The position numbers and the translations under genes are program-made. Of a stretch of DNA of 64,000 nucleotides, positions 24,515 to 34,447 are shown one piece after another (position 1 is the first letter of the stretch; every line of letters begins with the position of its first letter). The stretch comes from Vallitaleaceae bacterium 9-2 (GTDB taxonomy: Bacteria; Bacillota; Clostridia; Lachnospirales; Vallitaleaceae), in NCBI GenBank assembly GCA_038396585.1, contig CP121691.1, forward strand, positions 620,001-684,000, read 5' to 3'. The notes under the pieces are model-generated. The model had not been told where the DNA came from. It worked only from the letters and a program-made list of their open reading frames with translations, and searched no databases.

Positions 24515-25957
24515 TTAATTGCTTTCCATCATCATTTTTTGTTTTAATGCATACAGTTTTTCTGAAAGGTCTACATAGACAGGCTGTGGATTTACAAGTC
24601 GTCTGGATTCATCCCATAGTGTACTTAATTCTTGATTGCAATACATTTTTATTTCCATTGTTTTTGGAGAATGGTATACTTGCTTTCCATTAATATAGAT
24701 AGGTTGAAGTATTTCCCGTAATGTGTAAGTGCCTCCAGTCAAAAGCGTTTTTTTCCAAGGAGCATCTGGACTAAAAAGTAACAGATTGTCGGCTTCATCA
24801 TAGGTTTCGTCAACTAAAGTAATAAGATCGGCGATAATTTTTCCGGACTCTTTATTATAGACGCGTAGAATTTTTTTGTTGCCCGGATTGGTTACTTTTA
24901 CCGGATTATTGGAAAGCTTAATCTTAGGTTCGTATTGACCATCTTGGTTAATTGCTGCAAGCTTATAGACGCCGCCAAAAGCAGGGCAGTCGCTGGAGGT
25001 AATTAAGTTGGTTCCAACACCCCATAAGTCAATACGTGCACCTTGAAGACGAAGGTCACGAATTAAAAATTCATCCAAATCCGATGAAGCACTAATAATG
25101 GCTTCAGGGAATCCGGCATCATCCAACATCTTTCGAGCCTTTTTTGATAAATAGGAAAGGTCACCGCTATCAAGACGAATGCCTATTTTAGGGGACAATC
25201 CTTTGGCATATAACTCCTTGAAAATGGTAATGGCATTTGGAACACCGGAGCGCAATGTATCATAGGTGTCAACAAGTAACAGACATGAATCAGGGAACAG
25301 ATTGGCATAGGCACGAAAAGCTTCTAATTCAGTATCAAAGCTCATAACCCAACTATGGGCATGGGTTCCCTTAACAGGAACGTCAAACATTTTTCCGGCA
25401 AGAACATTAGAGGTTGCATCACAGCCACCAATCATAGCAGCACGAGCGCCGTAGATACCTGCATCAGGACCTTGGGCACGACGTAAGCCAAACTCAAGTA
25501 CGGCTTGGTCTTCAGCGGCCCATTTAACGCGAGCGGCCTTGGTTGCAATGAGACTTTGGTGGTTAATAATATTTAGTAAAGCCGTTTCAATAAGTTGTGC
25601 CTGACAAATAGGAGCAACGACCTTTAAGATAGGTTCTTGGGGAAAGACAACGGTCCCTTCAGCAACGGCATAGATATCTCCGGTAAATTCAAAATTTTTC
25701 AAATATTCTAAAAAGTCTTGAGAAAAAACATGCTGTGCTTCTAAGTATGCAATGTCTTCATCAGTAAAATCTAAATTATTGATGTAATCAATGACCTGTT
25801 CTAGACCGGCTGCAATTGAAAAACTGTTGCCGCTTGGATTGGAGCGATAAAACAAATCAAACACAACGACTTTGTCGCGATCTTTATGATTAAAATATCC
25901 TTGCATCATGGTCAGTTCGTAAAAATCTGTGAGTAAAGTTAAGTTTAAGTTAGGCAT
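24515..25957 (-). CDS. pncB: Nicotinate phosphoribosyltransferase
   Basis: A 480-residue enzyme converting nicotinate and PRPP to nicotinate mononucleotide in NAD salvage. It starts with LTDFYELTMMQGYF, typical of the family. GTHAHSWVMSF (about 200-210) carries the phospho-accepting His, and RLDSGDL is the phosphate-binding segment. The frame extends 21 codons upstream, but that extension overlaps the promoter; ATG 25957 aligns with known starts, with AAGAAGGGA some 10 bases before it. It is transcribed divergently from ileS and leads into malQ. Confidence 0.93.
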   Translation of the reverse strand: MPNLNLTLLTDFYELTMMQGYFNHKDRDKVVVFDLFYRSNPSGNSFSIAAGLEQVIDYINNLDFTDEDIAYLEAQHVFSQDFLEYLKNFEFTGDIYAVAEGTVVFPQEPILKVVAPICQAQLIETALLNIINHQSLIATKAARVKWAAEDQAVLEFGLRRAQGPDAGIYGARAAMIGGCDATSNVLAGKMFDVPVKGTHAHSWVMSFDTELEAFRAYANLFPDSCLLLVDTYDTLRSGVPNAITIFKELYAKGLSPKIGIRLDSGDLSYLSKKARKMLDDAGFPEAIISASSDLDEFLIRDLRLQGARIDLWGVGTNLITSSDCPAFGGVYKLAAINQDGQYEPKIKLSNNPVKVTNPGNKKILRVYNKESGKIIADLITLVDETYDEADNLLLFSPDAPWKKTLLTGGTYTLREILQPIYINGKQVYHSPKTMEIKMYCNQELSTLWDESRRLVNPQPVYVDLSEKLYALKQKMMMESN

Positions 25958-25995
25958 GAGAATGCAATCCCTTCTTTCGTGTATAATCTTCCTTA

Positions 25996-26024
25996 ATATT
26001 ATCCTAATCGAAGAAAACAATCAA
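25996..26024 (-). promoter_or_regulatory. Sigma-A promoter of pncB-malQ
   Basis: On the minus strand TTGATT (26024-26019), 17-base spacer, TAATAT (26001-25996), giving a leader of about 35 bases before the pncB ATG. Confidence 0.6.
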
Positions 26025-26085
26025 GAATAACTAGATATTATTTAGATATAAGGTTATAATACATTAAGGAAGTTTTTCGTAAGTC

Positions 26086-26114
26086 TTTACAAAAAGCGTA
26101 AAGATACGTATAAT
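26086..26114 (+). promoter_or_regulatory. Sigma-A promoter of ileS
   Basis: TTTACA (26086-26091), 17-base spacer, perfect TATAAT (26109-26114). Only about 35 transcribed bases precede the GTG start, too few for a T-box leader. Confidence 0.72.
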
Positions 26115-26154
26115 AAGGAATTGATTATCAAAATGGACCTTAGGAGGAATTAAA

Positions 26155-29100
26155 GTGTACGAAAAAGTATCGACAAAACTGAATTTCGTTGAACGCGAAA
26201 AGAAAATTCTGGATTTTTGGAATGAAAATAAGATTTTTGAAAAGAGCATTGAACTAAGAAGTGACGGTCCGACATATACATTTTATGATGGCCCACCAAC
26301 AGCAAATGGTAAGCCGCATATTGGTCACGTACTTACTCGTGTCATCAAAGACTTAATTCCTCGTTACCAGACGATGAAAGGGAATAAGGTGTTACGTAAA
26401 GCGGGATGGGATACCCACGGACTACCGGTAGAACTTGAAGTGGAACGTTCAGAAGGTATTGATGGAAAAGATCAGATCCTTGACTATGGTTTAGAACCTT
26501 TTATCAATAAATGTAAGGAAAGCGTTTGGAAATATAAAGGTATGTGGGAAGACTTTAGTGGAACTGTTGGTTTTTGGGCAGACATGGAAGATCCTTATGT
26601 AACCTATCACAATGAATATATTGAATCCGTATGGTGGGCATTAAAAACGATTTGGGACAAGGGTCTTTTATACAAAGGTCATAAAATCGTTCCTTATTGC
26701 CCTCGTTGTGGTACATCCCTTTCGACTCATGAAGTCGCTCAAGGGTACAAAGATGTTAAAGAACAATCTGTTATCGGAAAGTTTAAGCTTGTCGACCAAG
26801 AAAATCAGTATTTCTTAGCATGGACGACAACACCTTGGACGTTACCAAGTAACGTGGCATTAGCGGTCAATCCTGTGGAACGTTATGTAAAGGTACAGGT
26901 TGATCAGGAACAGTTTATACTGGCAGAAGCATTATTGGATCAAGTACTTGGAGCCGATGCAGACTATAGCATCCTTGAAACATATACAGGAAAAGATTTA
27001 GAACATATCCATTATGAACCTTTGTTTGATTTTGAGACGCCAAATGAAAAAGCGTATTTTGTGACATGTGCAGATTATGTAACGCTATCAGATGGTACAG
27101 GAATCGTACATATTGCACCGGCATTTGGTGAAGATGATGCGAATGTAGGTCGTGCATATGGATTGCCGTTTGTTCAACTCGTTAATGACAAAGGGGAATT
27201 TACAGATCAAGTTGAGCCTTGGAAGGGTATGTTTGTAAAGAGTGCAGACCCATTGATTATTGATTACTTAGATAAGCACAATAAATTATTTAAAGCGTTG
27301 GAGTACGAACATAGCTATCCACACTGTTGGCGCTGTGATACTCCGCTTATTTACTATGCAAAAGATACTTGGTTTATTGAGATGACAAAAGTCAAAGATC
27401 AATTAATCGCTAACAATAAAAAAATTAATTGGTTACCCAAAAACATTGGTGAAAAGCGCTTTGGCGATTGGATTGAAAATGTTCTGGATTGGGGGCTAAG
27501 TCGTGACCGTTTCTGGGGAACACCTTTAAATATCTGGGAATGCTCATGTGGACATCGCCATGCCATTGGAAGTATTGAAGAGCTAAAATCAATGAGTGAT
27601 GATTGCCCTGAAGATATTGAACTACATCGCCCCTTTATTGACAATGTGCATATAAAATGTGATCAATGTGGCGGTTCGATGACGCGAGTTGAACCTGTAA
27701 TTGACTGCTGGTTTGATTCAGGTGCAATGCCTTTTGCGCAATGGCACTATCCTTTTGAAAATAAAGAGAAGTTTGAAGATAATTTCCCGGCAGACTTTAT
27801 TAGTGAAGCGGTTGACCAAACACGAGGTTGGTTCTATTCATTGCTAGCAATATCAACGCTTCTATTTGATGAACCGGCATATAAAAATGTTATTGTCCTA
27901 GGTCATGTTCAAGATGAAAATGGTCAAAAGATGTCCAAGTCAAAAGGAAATGCAGTCGATCCATTTGATGCCTTAGATAAATATGGTGCAGATGCCATTC
28001 GATGGTATTTTTATAACAATTCAGCGCCTTGGTTACCGAATCGTTTTTCCGATGAAGCGGTCATTGAAGGGCAGCGTAAATTTATGGGAACATTATGGAA
28101 TACATATGCGTTTTATGTACTTTATGCGGATATTGACCAATTTGACCCGACAAAATATACATTGGACAAAGAAAATCTGAATTTAATGGACCAATGGTGT
28201 TTATCCAAATTAAATTCATTAATTCAAACGGTGGATTCTAACCTATCAGAATATCGAATTACAGAATCAACGCGAGCGATTGCAGAATTCGTTGATGAAC
28301 TAAGTAACTGGTATGTTCGACGAAGTCGTGAACGTTTCTGGCAAAAAGATATGAATCAAGATAAAATTAATGCGTATATGACGCTATACACGACATTGGT
28401 AACATTGGCAAAGGTAACGGCGCCATTTATTCCTTTTATGGCAGAAGATATTTATCAAAACCTTGTGGTTAATTTTGATGCGCAAGCACCAGAAAGCATT
28501 CATTTTTGTGACTTCCCAGTTGCAGAGATAGCTATGATTAAACCTAAAGTTGAAGAACAAATGGAACTGTTGTTAAAAATTGTTGTCTCAGGACGTTCTT
28601 GCCGTAATGGTGCAAATATTAAGAACCGTCAACCCCTTCCAACCATGTTTGTTAAGGCAGAAGGTGACTTGGATGAACAATTTGCAGCGATTATTCGCGA
28701 TGAGCTTAATGTTAAAGAAGTCCAATTGGTTGATGATGTGAGTGCATTTACAACCTATGAGTTTAAACCACAACTTCGTACGGTAGGTCCAAAGTATGGA
28801 AAACAGTTAAACCAAATTCGTGAAGCTTTAGCTAACATTGATGGCAACCATGCAATGGAAGAATTAAAAAATCAAGGGCACTTATCTTTTGATTTTGATG
28901 GAGTTGAAGTGAGCTTAACAGAAGAAGACTTGCTTATTGAATCAGCTAAAAAAGAAGGTTATGCATCCGATGTGGATGGCAATGTAACCGTTGTATTAGA
29001 CACCAACTTGACAGAAAGCTTGATTGAAGAAGGCTTCGTTAGAGAAATCATCAGCAAAATTCAAACAATGCGAAAAGAAGCAGGTTTTGAAGTCGTTGAC

Positions 29101-29277
29101 CATATTGAATTTGGTCTGGCGGGTAATGAAAAAATTCAAGAACTTGTTCAGAAGAATCAAGCAATTATTCAAGAAGAGACATTAACAGATACCATTCATA
29201 ATAGCTTAATAGAAGGATATACAAAAAATTGGAACATTAATGGGGAAACCGTTGACTTTGTAGTAGCTAAACGCTAA
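26155..29277 (+). CDS. ileS: Isoleucyl-tRNA synthetase, IleRS2-like
   Basis: A 1040-residue class Ia synthetase charging tRNA-Ile. The HIGH motif is HIGH at 55-58 within GKPHIGHVLTR, and KMSKS is at 592-596. The editing domain lies between (about 200-400). Cys-rich zinc sites occur near 179 (CPRCGTSLSTHE) and near 462-503 (CSCGHRH, CDQCGG), while the C-terminus lacks the zinc knuckle of the E. coli type. Length, HIGH context and C-terminal form fit IleRS2, the eukaryote-like class that is often poorly inhibited by mupirocin. The start is GTG after AGGAGG (spacing 7). It is followed 21 bases later by glgP. Confidence 0.95.
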   Translation: MYEKVSTKLNFVEREKKILDFWNENKIFEKSIELRSDGPTYTFYDGPPTANGKPHIGHVLTRVIKDLIPRYQTMKGNKVLRKAGWDTHGLPVELEVERSEGIDGKDQILDYGLEPFINKCKESVWKYKGMWEDFSGTVGFWADMEDPYVTYHNEYIESVWWALKTIWDKGLLYKGHKIVPYCPRCGTSLSTHEVAQGYKDVKEQSVIGKFKLVDQENQYFLAWTTTPWTLPSNVALAVNPVERYVKVQVDQEQFILAEALLDQVLGADADYSILETYTGKDLEHIHYEPLFDFETPNEKAYFVTCADYVTLSDGTGIVHIAPAFGEDDANVGRAYGLPFVQLVNDKGEFTDQVEPWKGMFVKSADPLIIDYLDKHNKLFKALEYEHSYPHCWRCDTPLIYYAKDTWFIEMTKVKDQLIANNKKINWLPKNIGEKRFGDWIENVLDWGLSRDRFWGTPLNIWECSCGHRHAIGSIEELKSMSDDCPEDIELHRPFIDNVHIKCDQCGGSMTRVEPVIDCWFDSGAMPFAQWHYPFENKEKFEDNFPADFISEAVDQTRGWFYSLLAISTLLFDEPAYKNVIVLGHVQDENGQKMSKSKGNAVDPFDALDKYGADAIRWYFYNNSAPWLPNRFSDEAVIEGQRKFMGTLWNTYAFYVLYADIDQFDPTKYTLDKENLNLMDQWCLSKLNSLIQTVDSNLSEYRITESTRAIAEFVDELSNWYVRRSRERFWQKDMNQDKINAYMTLYTTLVTLAKVTAPFIPFMAEDIYQNLVVNFDAQAPESIHFCDFPVAEIAMIKPKVEEQMELLLKIVVSGRSCRNGANIKNRQPLPTMFVKAEGDLDEQFAAIIRDELNVKEVQLVDDVSAFTTYEFKPQLRTVGPKYGKQLNQIREALANIDGNHAMEELKNQGHLSFDFDGVEVSLTEEDLLIESAKKEGYASDVDGNVTVVLDTNLTESLIEEGFVREIISKIQTMRKEAGFEVVDHIEFGLAGNEKIQELVQKNQAIIQEETLTDTIHNSLIEGYTKNWNINGETVDFVVAKR

Positions 29278-29298
29278 AACCAAGAATGGAGGAATTGT

Positions 29299-31770
29299 AT
29301 GAATCGCTTGAATGTCACAAAAGAAGCTTTTAAAGAAGCGATATTTGAAAACATTAAAAATCAATTTCGAAAGACCATTGATCAAGTGACAGAGGAACAG
29401 CTATTTCAAGCTGTAGCCTTTGCAGTCAAAGATATTATTGTGGACGAATGGATTGAAACTCAAAAAACCTTTCAAGAAGAAGATGCCAAAACTGTCTACT
29501 ACCTTTCTATGGAATTTTTGATGGGAAGAGCCTTAGGTAACAACCTAATTAACTTACAGGTGAATCAAGTAGTTGAAGAAGTCCTTCGTGAACTGGGATT
29601 TGATCTTAATACAATTGAGAATCAAGAGCCGGATGCAGGGTTGGGCAATGGCGGTTTAGGTCGACTTGCAGCCTGCTTCTTAGATTCACTTGCAACGCTA
29701 GAATATCCTGCCTATGGATGTGGAATTCGCTATCGTTATGGAATTTTTGAGCAAAAAATTATTGATGGCTATCAAGTAGAAAAACCGGATGAATGGCTCA
29801 AAAATGGCAATCCATTTGAAATTCGCCAACCTGAATACGGTGTCGAAATTAAGTTTGGCGGAAACGTACGCGTTGTGAAAAACGATGACGGACGTGAGCA
29901 ATATGTTCATGAGAATTATCAATCTGTACGTGCAATTCCTTATGATGTTCCTATTGTAGGTTATAACAATAGTACAATTAATACACTAAGGTTATGGGAT
30001 GCAGAAGCGATTCAAAGCTTTAACCTTGAGATGTTTGATCGAGGAGATTACCATAAAGCGGTTGAACAACAAAACCTTGCAAAGACGATTGTAGAAGTGC
30101 TTTATCCTAATGATAATCACTACAAGGGCAAGGAACTTCGCTTAAAACAACAATACTTCTTTATTTCGGCAACAATTCAGCAAGTGGTCAAACAGTTTAT
30201 GGAAAACCATGATGATATACGTAAACTGCCGGAAAAAGTTGTCTTCCATATTAACGACACGCACCCATCATTGACAATTCCTGAGCTGATGCGTGTGCTG
30301 ATGGATGATTACCATTTGGAATGGGCAGAAGCGTGGTCGATTACTAATCGTACATGCGCATATACGAATCATACTATCATGTCAGAGGCTCTTGAAAAAT
30401 GGCCGATTGAACTGTTTAGCCGATTGCTTCCAAGAATTTATCAAATTGTTGAAGAGATCAATCGACGCTTTTGTGCTGAAATTACAGACCGATTTGGCTT
30501 TGACAATGACCGTATTCGTCGTATGGCTATTGTTTCAGATGGACAGATTAAGATGGCATGGCTATGTATTGTTGGTAGCTATTCTGTTAATGGTGTAGCA
30601 AGACTGCATACAGAAATTCTTAAAAATGAAGAATTAAAGGATTTCTATGAAATGTATCCCAAAAAATTCAACAATAAAACCAACGGTATTACACAGCGAC
30701 GCTTTTTACTCCATGCCAATCCAAAGTTATCCTCATGGGTCACGAAAAAGATTGGAAAAGAGTGGGCGGTGAAACTGGATGAAATCAAGAAAATGGAAGC
30801 GTTTATTGATGATGAAAAAGAACGCCGTGATTTTATGCAGATAAAATACCAAAACAAAGTACGTTTGGCAGAATACATAAAAAAACATAATGGTATTGAT
30901 GTAGATCCAAGATCTATTTTTGATATACAGGTTAAGCGTTTGCATGAGTACAAACGTCAGCTTATGCTTATCTTATATGTAATGCATTTGTATAATGAGC
31001 TTCGTGAAAATCCGGATTTGGATATGTTGCCAAGAACGTTTATTTTTGGAGCAAAAGCAGCACCGGGATATACACGTGCAAAAAAAATCATTAAATTGAT
31101 TAACAATGTAGCTAATGTTATCAATAATGATGTAACCATTAACAATAAGATTAAAGTTGTATTTATTGAAAACTATAGTGTTTCGAATGCAGAGTTGATT
31201 TTTGCGGCAGCAGATGTGTCAGAACAGATTTCAACAGCGTCCAAAGAAGCTTCTGGAACAGGAAATATGAAATTTATGCTTAATGGTGCATTAACTATAG
31301 GAACACTTGATGGTGCAAATATTGAAATCGCTGAAGAAGTCGGCGAGGATAATTGTTTTATCTTTGGAATGACAGCAGATGAAGTTATTGCATTACAGCA
31401 TAGTCGTACATATGATCCTTGGGACATATACAACAACAATCAAGCGATACGACGAGTTGTTACTCAATTGATTAACGGTTTCTATTCACCACAAGATCCA
31501 GACCTATTTAGAGAAATCTATGATTCTCTATTAAATGGCGGCGGGGAACCCGCTGATCAGTATTTTATTTTGAAAGATTTTGATGCGTATGTTGATGCGC
31601 AGAGAAAAGTAGATATTGCCTATCGCAATCAGAGTGAATGGGCACGAAAAGCGATGCTAAACATGGCAAATGCAGGAAAGTTTTCTTCGGATCGAACCAT
31701 TGAAGAATATGCCAATGAAATATGGAAGTTGGATAAAATCAAAGTGTTACTCCCTGAAGAAAAGGCATAA
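29299..31770 (+). CDS. glgP: Glycogen/alpha-glucan phosphorylase
   Basis: An 823-residue PLP enzyme (GT35) that releases glucose-1-phosphate from glycogen or maltodextrin. It opens with the family-typical YYLSMEFLMGRALGNNL, and the glycine-rich GLGNGGLGRLAACFLDS follows. The PLP lysine is in EASGTGNMKFMLNGA near residue 657. Full length with a normal C-terminus. GGAGG precedes the ATG. The 21-base gap after ileS and 17-base gap before mbl suggest read-through, although the three functions are unrelated. Confidence 0.95.
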   Translation: MNRLNVTKEAFKEAIFENIKNQFRKTIDQVTEEQLFQAVAFAVKDIIVDEWIETQKTFQEEDAKTVYYLSMEFLMGRALGNNLINLQVNQVVEEVLRELGFDLNTIENQEPDAGLGNGGLGRLAACFLDSLATLEYPAYGCGIRYRYGIFEQKIIDGYQVEKPDEWLKNGNPFEIRQPEYGVEIKFGGNVRVVKNDDGREQYVHENYQSVRAIPYDVPIVGYNNSTINTLRLWDAEAIQSFNLEMFDRGDYHKAVEQQNLAKTIVEVLYPNDNHYKGKELRLKQQYFFISATIQQVVKQFMENHDDIRKLPEKVVFHINDTHPSLTIPELMRVLMDDYHLEWAEAWSITNRTCAYTNHTIMSEALEKWPIELFSRLLPRIYQIVEEINRRFCAEITDRFGFDNDRIRRMAIVSDGQIKMAWLCIVGSYSVNGVARLHTEILKNEELKDFYEMYPKKFNNKTNGITQRRFLLHANPKLSSWVTKKIGKEWAVKLDEIKKMEAFIDDEKERRDFMQIKYQNKVRLAEYIKKHNGIDVDPRSIFDIQVKRLHEYKRQLMLILYVMHLYNELRENPDLDMLPRTFIFGAKAAPGYTRAKKIIKLINNVANVINNDVTINNKIKVVFIENYSVSNAELIFAAADVSEQISTASKEASGTGNMKFMLNGALTIGTLDGANIEIAEEVGEDNCFIFGMTADEVIALQHSRTYDPWDIYNNNQAIRRVVTQLINGFYSPQDPDLFREIYDSLLNGGGEPADQYFILKDFDAYVDAQRKVDIAYRNQSEWARKAMLNMANAGKFSSDRTIEEYANEIWKLDKIKVLLPEEKA

Positions 31771-31787
31771 ATTGAAAGGGGTAAATT

Positions 31788-32780
31788 ATGTTAGGATTTT
31801 CATCAGACATCGGAATAGACTTAGGAACAGCAAATGTACTAGTATATATTAAAGGCAAGGGGGTTGTTCTACGAGAACCATCCGTTGTAGCCTTTGATCG
31901 TAATACAAACAAGATTCTTGCAGTAGGAAGTGAAGCAAGACGCATGCTAGGAAGAACACCTGGAAATATTGTGGCGATTCGTCCTTTGCGTCAAGGTGTA
32001 ATTTCAGATTATACCGTTACAGAAAAGATGTTGAAGTACTTTATCGGAAAAGCGGTAGGTCGACGTTTGCGTAAGCCAAGAATCACAGTATGTGTGCCAA
32101 GCGGTGTAACCGAAGTTGAAAAAAGAGCCGTCGAAGATGCGACGTATGAGGCGGGAGCACGTAAAGTTGAAATTATAGAAGAACCTATTGCCGCAGCAAT
32201 CGGTGCAGGAATTGATATCTCTAAAGCCTGTGGTAGTATGGTCGTTGACATCGGTGGCGGAACATCAGATATTGCGGTCATCTCATTAGGCGGAACAGTT
32301 GTTAGCACCTCAATTAAGATAGCTGGCGATAATTTTGATGAAGCACTAGTGCGCTATATGCGTAAGAAGCATAATCTTCTTATTGGAGAGCGTACGGCAG
32401 AAGAGATTAAGGTCAAGATTGGAACAGCGTATAAACGGCCGGAAGTATTGCAAATGGATGTACGAGGGCGTAACTTGATTACTGGTTTGCCAAAAACAAT
32501 TACAGTAACATCGGAAGAAACGGAAGAAGCGTTAAGAGAGACAACGTCGGCAATTGTTGATGCTGTCCATAGTGTGCTTGAAAAAACACCACCAGAACTA
32601 GCATCGGATATTGCTGATCGAGGTATTGTACTAACAGGTGGAGGCGGTATGCTTCAAGGATTGGATCAACTTATTGAAACAAAAACAGGAATTAATGTGA
32701 TTCAAGCTGATGATCCGTTAACATGTGTGGCTATAGGTACGGGACAATATGTTGAATATCTTGCACATAATAATTATTAA
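31788..32780 (+). CDS. mbl: Rod-shape determining actin homologue (MreB/Mbl)
   Basis: A 330-residue bacterial actin that guides lateral wall synthesis at the inner face of the membrane. The phosphate 1 loop DIGIDLGTANVLVY is at 7-20, phosphate 2 is VDIGGGTSDIAV (about 149-160), and the adenosine loop is LTGGGGMLQGLD near 285. The N-terminal sequence MLGFSS could insert in the membrane. MreB, Mbl and MreBH are hard to separate by sequence. Its position just upstream of two flagellar rod-type genes copies the Bacillus mbl-flhO-flhP order, so I favour Mbl. Confidence 0.88.
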   Translation: MLGFSSDIGIDLGTANVLVYIKGKGVVLREPSVVAFDRNTNKILAVGSEARRMLGRTPGNIVAIRPLRQGVISDYTVTEKMLKYFIGKAVGRRLRKPRITVCVPSGVTEVEKRAVEDATYEAGARKVEIIEEPIAAAIGAGIDISKACGSMVVDIGGGTSDIAVISLGGTVVSTSIKIAGDNFDEALVRYMRKKHNLLIGERTAEEIKVKIGTAYKRPEVLQMDVRGRNLITGLPKTITVTSEETEEALRETTSAIVDAVHSVLEKTPPELASDIADRGIVLTGGGGMLQGLDQLIETKTGINVIQADDPLTCVAIGTGQYVEYLAHNNY

Positions 32781-32784
32781 GGGT

Positions 32785-32811
32785 TAAGAAAGTCAAAGGT
32801 TATTACGATAT
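32785..32811 (+). promoter_or_regulatory. Sigma-D-like promoter before the flhO gene
   Basis: TAAG (32785-32788), 15-base spacer, TACGATAT (32804-32811), compared with the SigD consensus TAAA-N15-GCCGATAT (6 of 8 in the -10 box). The 35-base distance to the ATG and the flagellar gene downstream support it. Confidence 0.6.
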
Positions 32812-32845
32812 ATAATAAAGAATAACCTACATGAAGGAGTTAATT

Positions 32846-33610
32846 ATGTTAAGAGGATTGTATACCGCTTATACAGGAATGGAAGCTCAACAACAGAAGA
32901 TGGATATTGTCTCAAATAATCTTGCCAATGCCAATACTACAGGATTTAAAAAAGATGACGTGACAATGGAAGCATTTAAAGAAGTTTTGGCAATAAAAAT
33001 TAATGATCCAGCGAATAAATCCAATGCACGTATTGGATCAATGAGCTTAGGTGTATCTGTAGACAATATATATACAAACTTTGAACAAGGTGCATTAAAG
33101 CGTAATGATGATCCGCTTTCAGTCGCATTAGAAGGACAAGGAATGTTTGTTGTAGGACAAAAAAATGCTGACGGCACTATGGAGCAAAAGTATACACGAG
33201 ATGGATCGTTCACCTTAAATGCTAACAAAGAACTTGTTACCAAAGAGGGGAATTATGTTGTAGGGCAAAATGGTATTATAACAGTAGATGCAGGAGATTT
33301 TTCCGTTAAGGAAAATGGAGCAGTCTATGCTAATGGGACCTTGGTAGATACAATAAAAATCGTGGGATTTGAAGATTACAGAACGCTTAAAAAAATTGGC
33401 GATAACCTTTATGACACAACAGATCAAAGTATAGAGGCTGAGTTTAAAGGTATGGTTCGTCAAGGCTATGAAGAAGCTTCAAATGTAAATTCAGTCAAAG
33501 AAATGATTGATATGATTAGCGTTATGCGAAGCTATGAGGCAAACCAAAAAGTATTAACCACATATGATGACACCTTGGATAAAGTTGTCAATAATGTCGG
33601 TCGAGTATAA
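32846..33610 (+). CDS. flhO: Flagellar basal-body rod/hook-type protein (FlhO/FlgF-like)
   Basis: A 254-residue axial protein of the rod-hook-hook-associated family. The N-terminal rod motif (LYTAYTGMEAQQQKMDIVSNNLANANTTGFK region, about 4-35) and the C-terminal coiled helix ending VMRSYEANQKVLTTYDDTLDK are both present, as is the mid-protein hook-basal body domain. GAAGGAG precedes the ATG at 32846; the ATG at 32831 overlaps the ribosome site. It is followed 15 bases later by a FlgG/FlhP paralogue. In Bacillus the equivalent pair forms the distal rod and is sigma-D controlled. Confidence 0.87.
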   Translation: MLRGLYTAYTGMEAQQQKMDIVSNNLANANTTGFKKDDVTMEAFKEVLAIKINDPANKSNARIGSMSLGVSVDNIYTNFEQGALKRNDDPLSVALEGQGMFVVGQKNADGTMEQKYTRDGSFTLNANKELVTKEGNYVVGQNGIITVDAGDFSVKENGAVYANGTLVDTIKIVGFEDYRTLKKIGDNLYDTTDQSIEAEFKGMVRQGYEEASNVNSVKEMIDMISVMRSYEANQKVLTTYDDTLDKVVNNVGRV

Positions 33611-33625
33611 GAGGAGGAATAGTAT

Positions 33626-34435
33626 ATGATGCGTTCGTTATGGACGGCGGCGTCCGGAATGAAAACACAGCAGTTAACCGTAGATACGATTGCAAATAAT
33701 TTAGCAAATGCAAATACAATTGGCTTCAAGAAAGAACGTTTAGAGTTCAAATCCTTATTATATGAGACGATGCGAGAAGCGGGAAGTCCTAATGAGCAAG
33801 GATCACCGGTCAATTTGCAAGTTGGTCATGGCGTTCGAGCAGCAGGATCAGTCAAGACCTTTACTCAAGGTAATATTGAAGTGACAGAAGCACCCCTAGA
33901 CTTTGCGATGGCAGGTAATGGTTTTTTTGCAGTAGAGACATTTGATGGAAGTGTAAAATATGCAAAAGCCGGAGCCTTTAAGGTGAGTCAGGAAGATGGA
34001 GAATTAACATTGACGGATGTCAATGGATATCGAATCTTAAATGCAGATGGAGATCCCATTACCTTTGAAGAAGGCGTGGCTATGGAAAACGTTGTTGTAG
34101 ACGAGATGGGTAATTTTTCAACAGTGGTTGACGGTGAGCCGGTAGACCTAGGCATTCAATTTGAAATTGTTCAATTCCCCAATGTAGCAGGTTTAAAGAC
34201 ATTAGGCAATGGTCTATTTGATACAACGGCGGCGTCGGGTGAAGCTATATCTGAGCATGACAATGAAGACCTAAAAAAATCATCTATTATTCAAGGAGCG
34301 CTTGAAGCGTCCAATGTCCAAGCGGTTGAAGAAATGGTAGGCATGATTATTGCACAACGTGCCTATGAACTAAGTTCAAAAGCTATTCAGACATCCGATG
34401 ATATGCTTGGCATGGCTAATAATTTGAAACGATAG
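33626..34435 (+). CDS. flgG: Flagellar basal-body rod protein FlgG (FlhP-like)
   Basis: A 269-residue distal-rod protein with the canonical N-terminus MRSLWTAASGMKTQQLTVD, the ANNLANANTIGFKK rod signature (about 24-38) and the C-terminal MIIAQRAYELSSKAIQTSDDML helix needed for polymerisation. AGGAGG lies 8 bases before the first of two adjacent ATGs. The match to FlgG is closer than for the upstream gene. It corresponds to FlhP in the mbl-flhO-flhP order. Confidence 0.9.
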   Translation: MMRSLWTAASGMKTQQLTVDTIANNLANANTIGFKKERLEFKSLLYETMREAGSPNEQGSPVNLQVGHGVRAAGSVKTFTQGNIEVTEAPLDFAMAGNGFFAVETFDGSVKYAKAGAFKVSQEDGELTLTDVNGYRILNADGDPITFEEGVAMENVVVDEMGNFSTVVDGEPVDLGIQFEIVQFPNVAGLKTLGNGLFDTTAASGEAISEHDNEDLKKSSIIQGALEASNVQAVEEMVGMIIAQRAYELSSKAIQTSDDMLGMANNLKR

Positions 34436-34447
34436 TAGGTGGTAGAT

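Noticed and set aside
26021-26154. T-box riboswitch before ileS
   Set aside because: Only about 35 bases separate the promoter from the GTG start; no specifier hairpin or antiterminator can fit.
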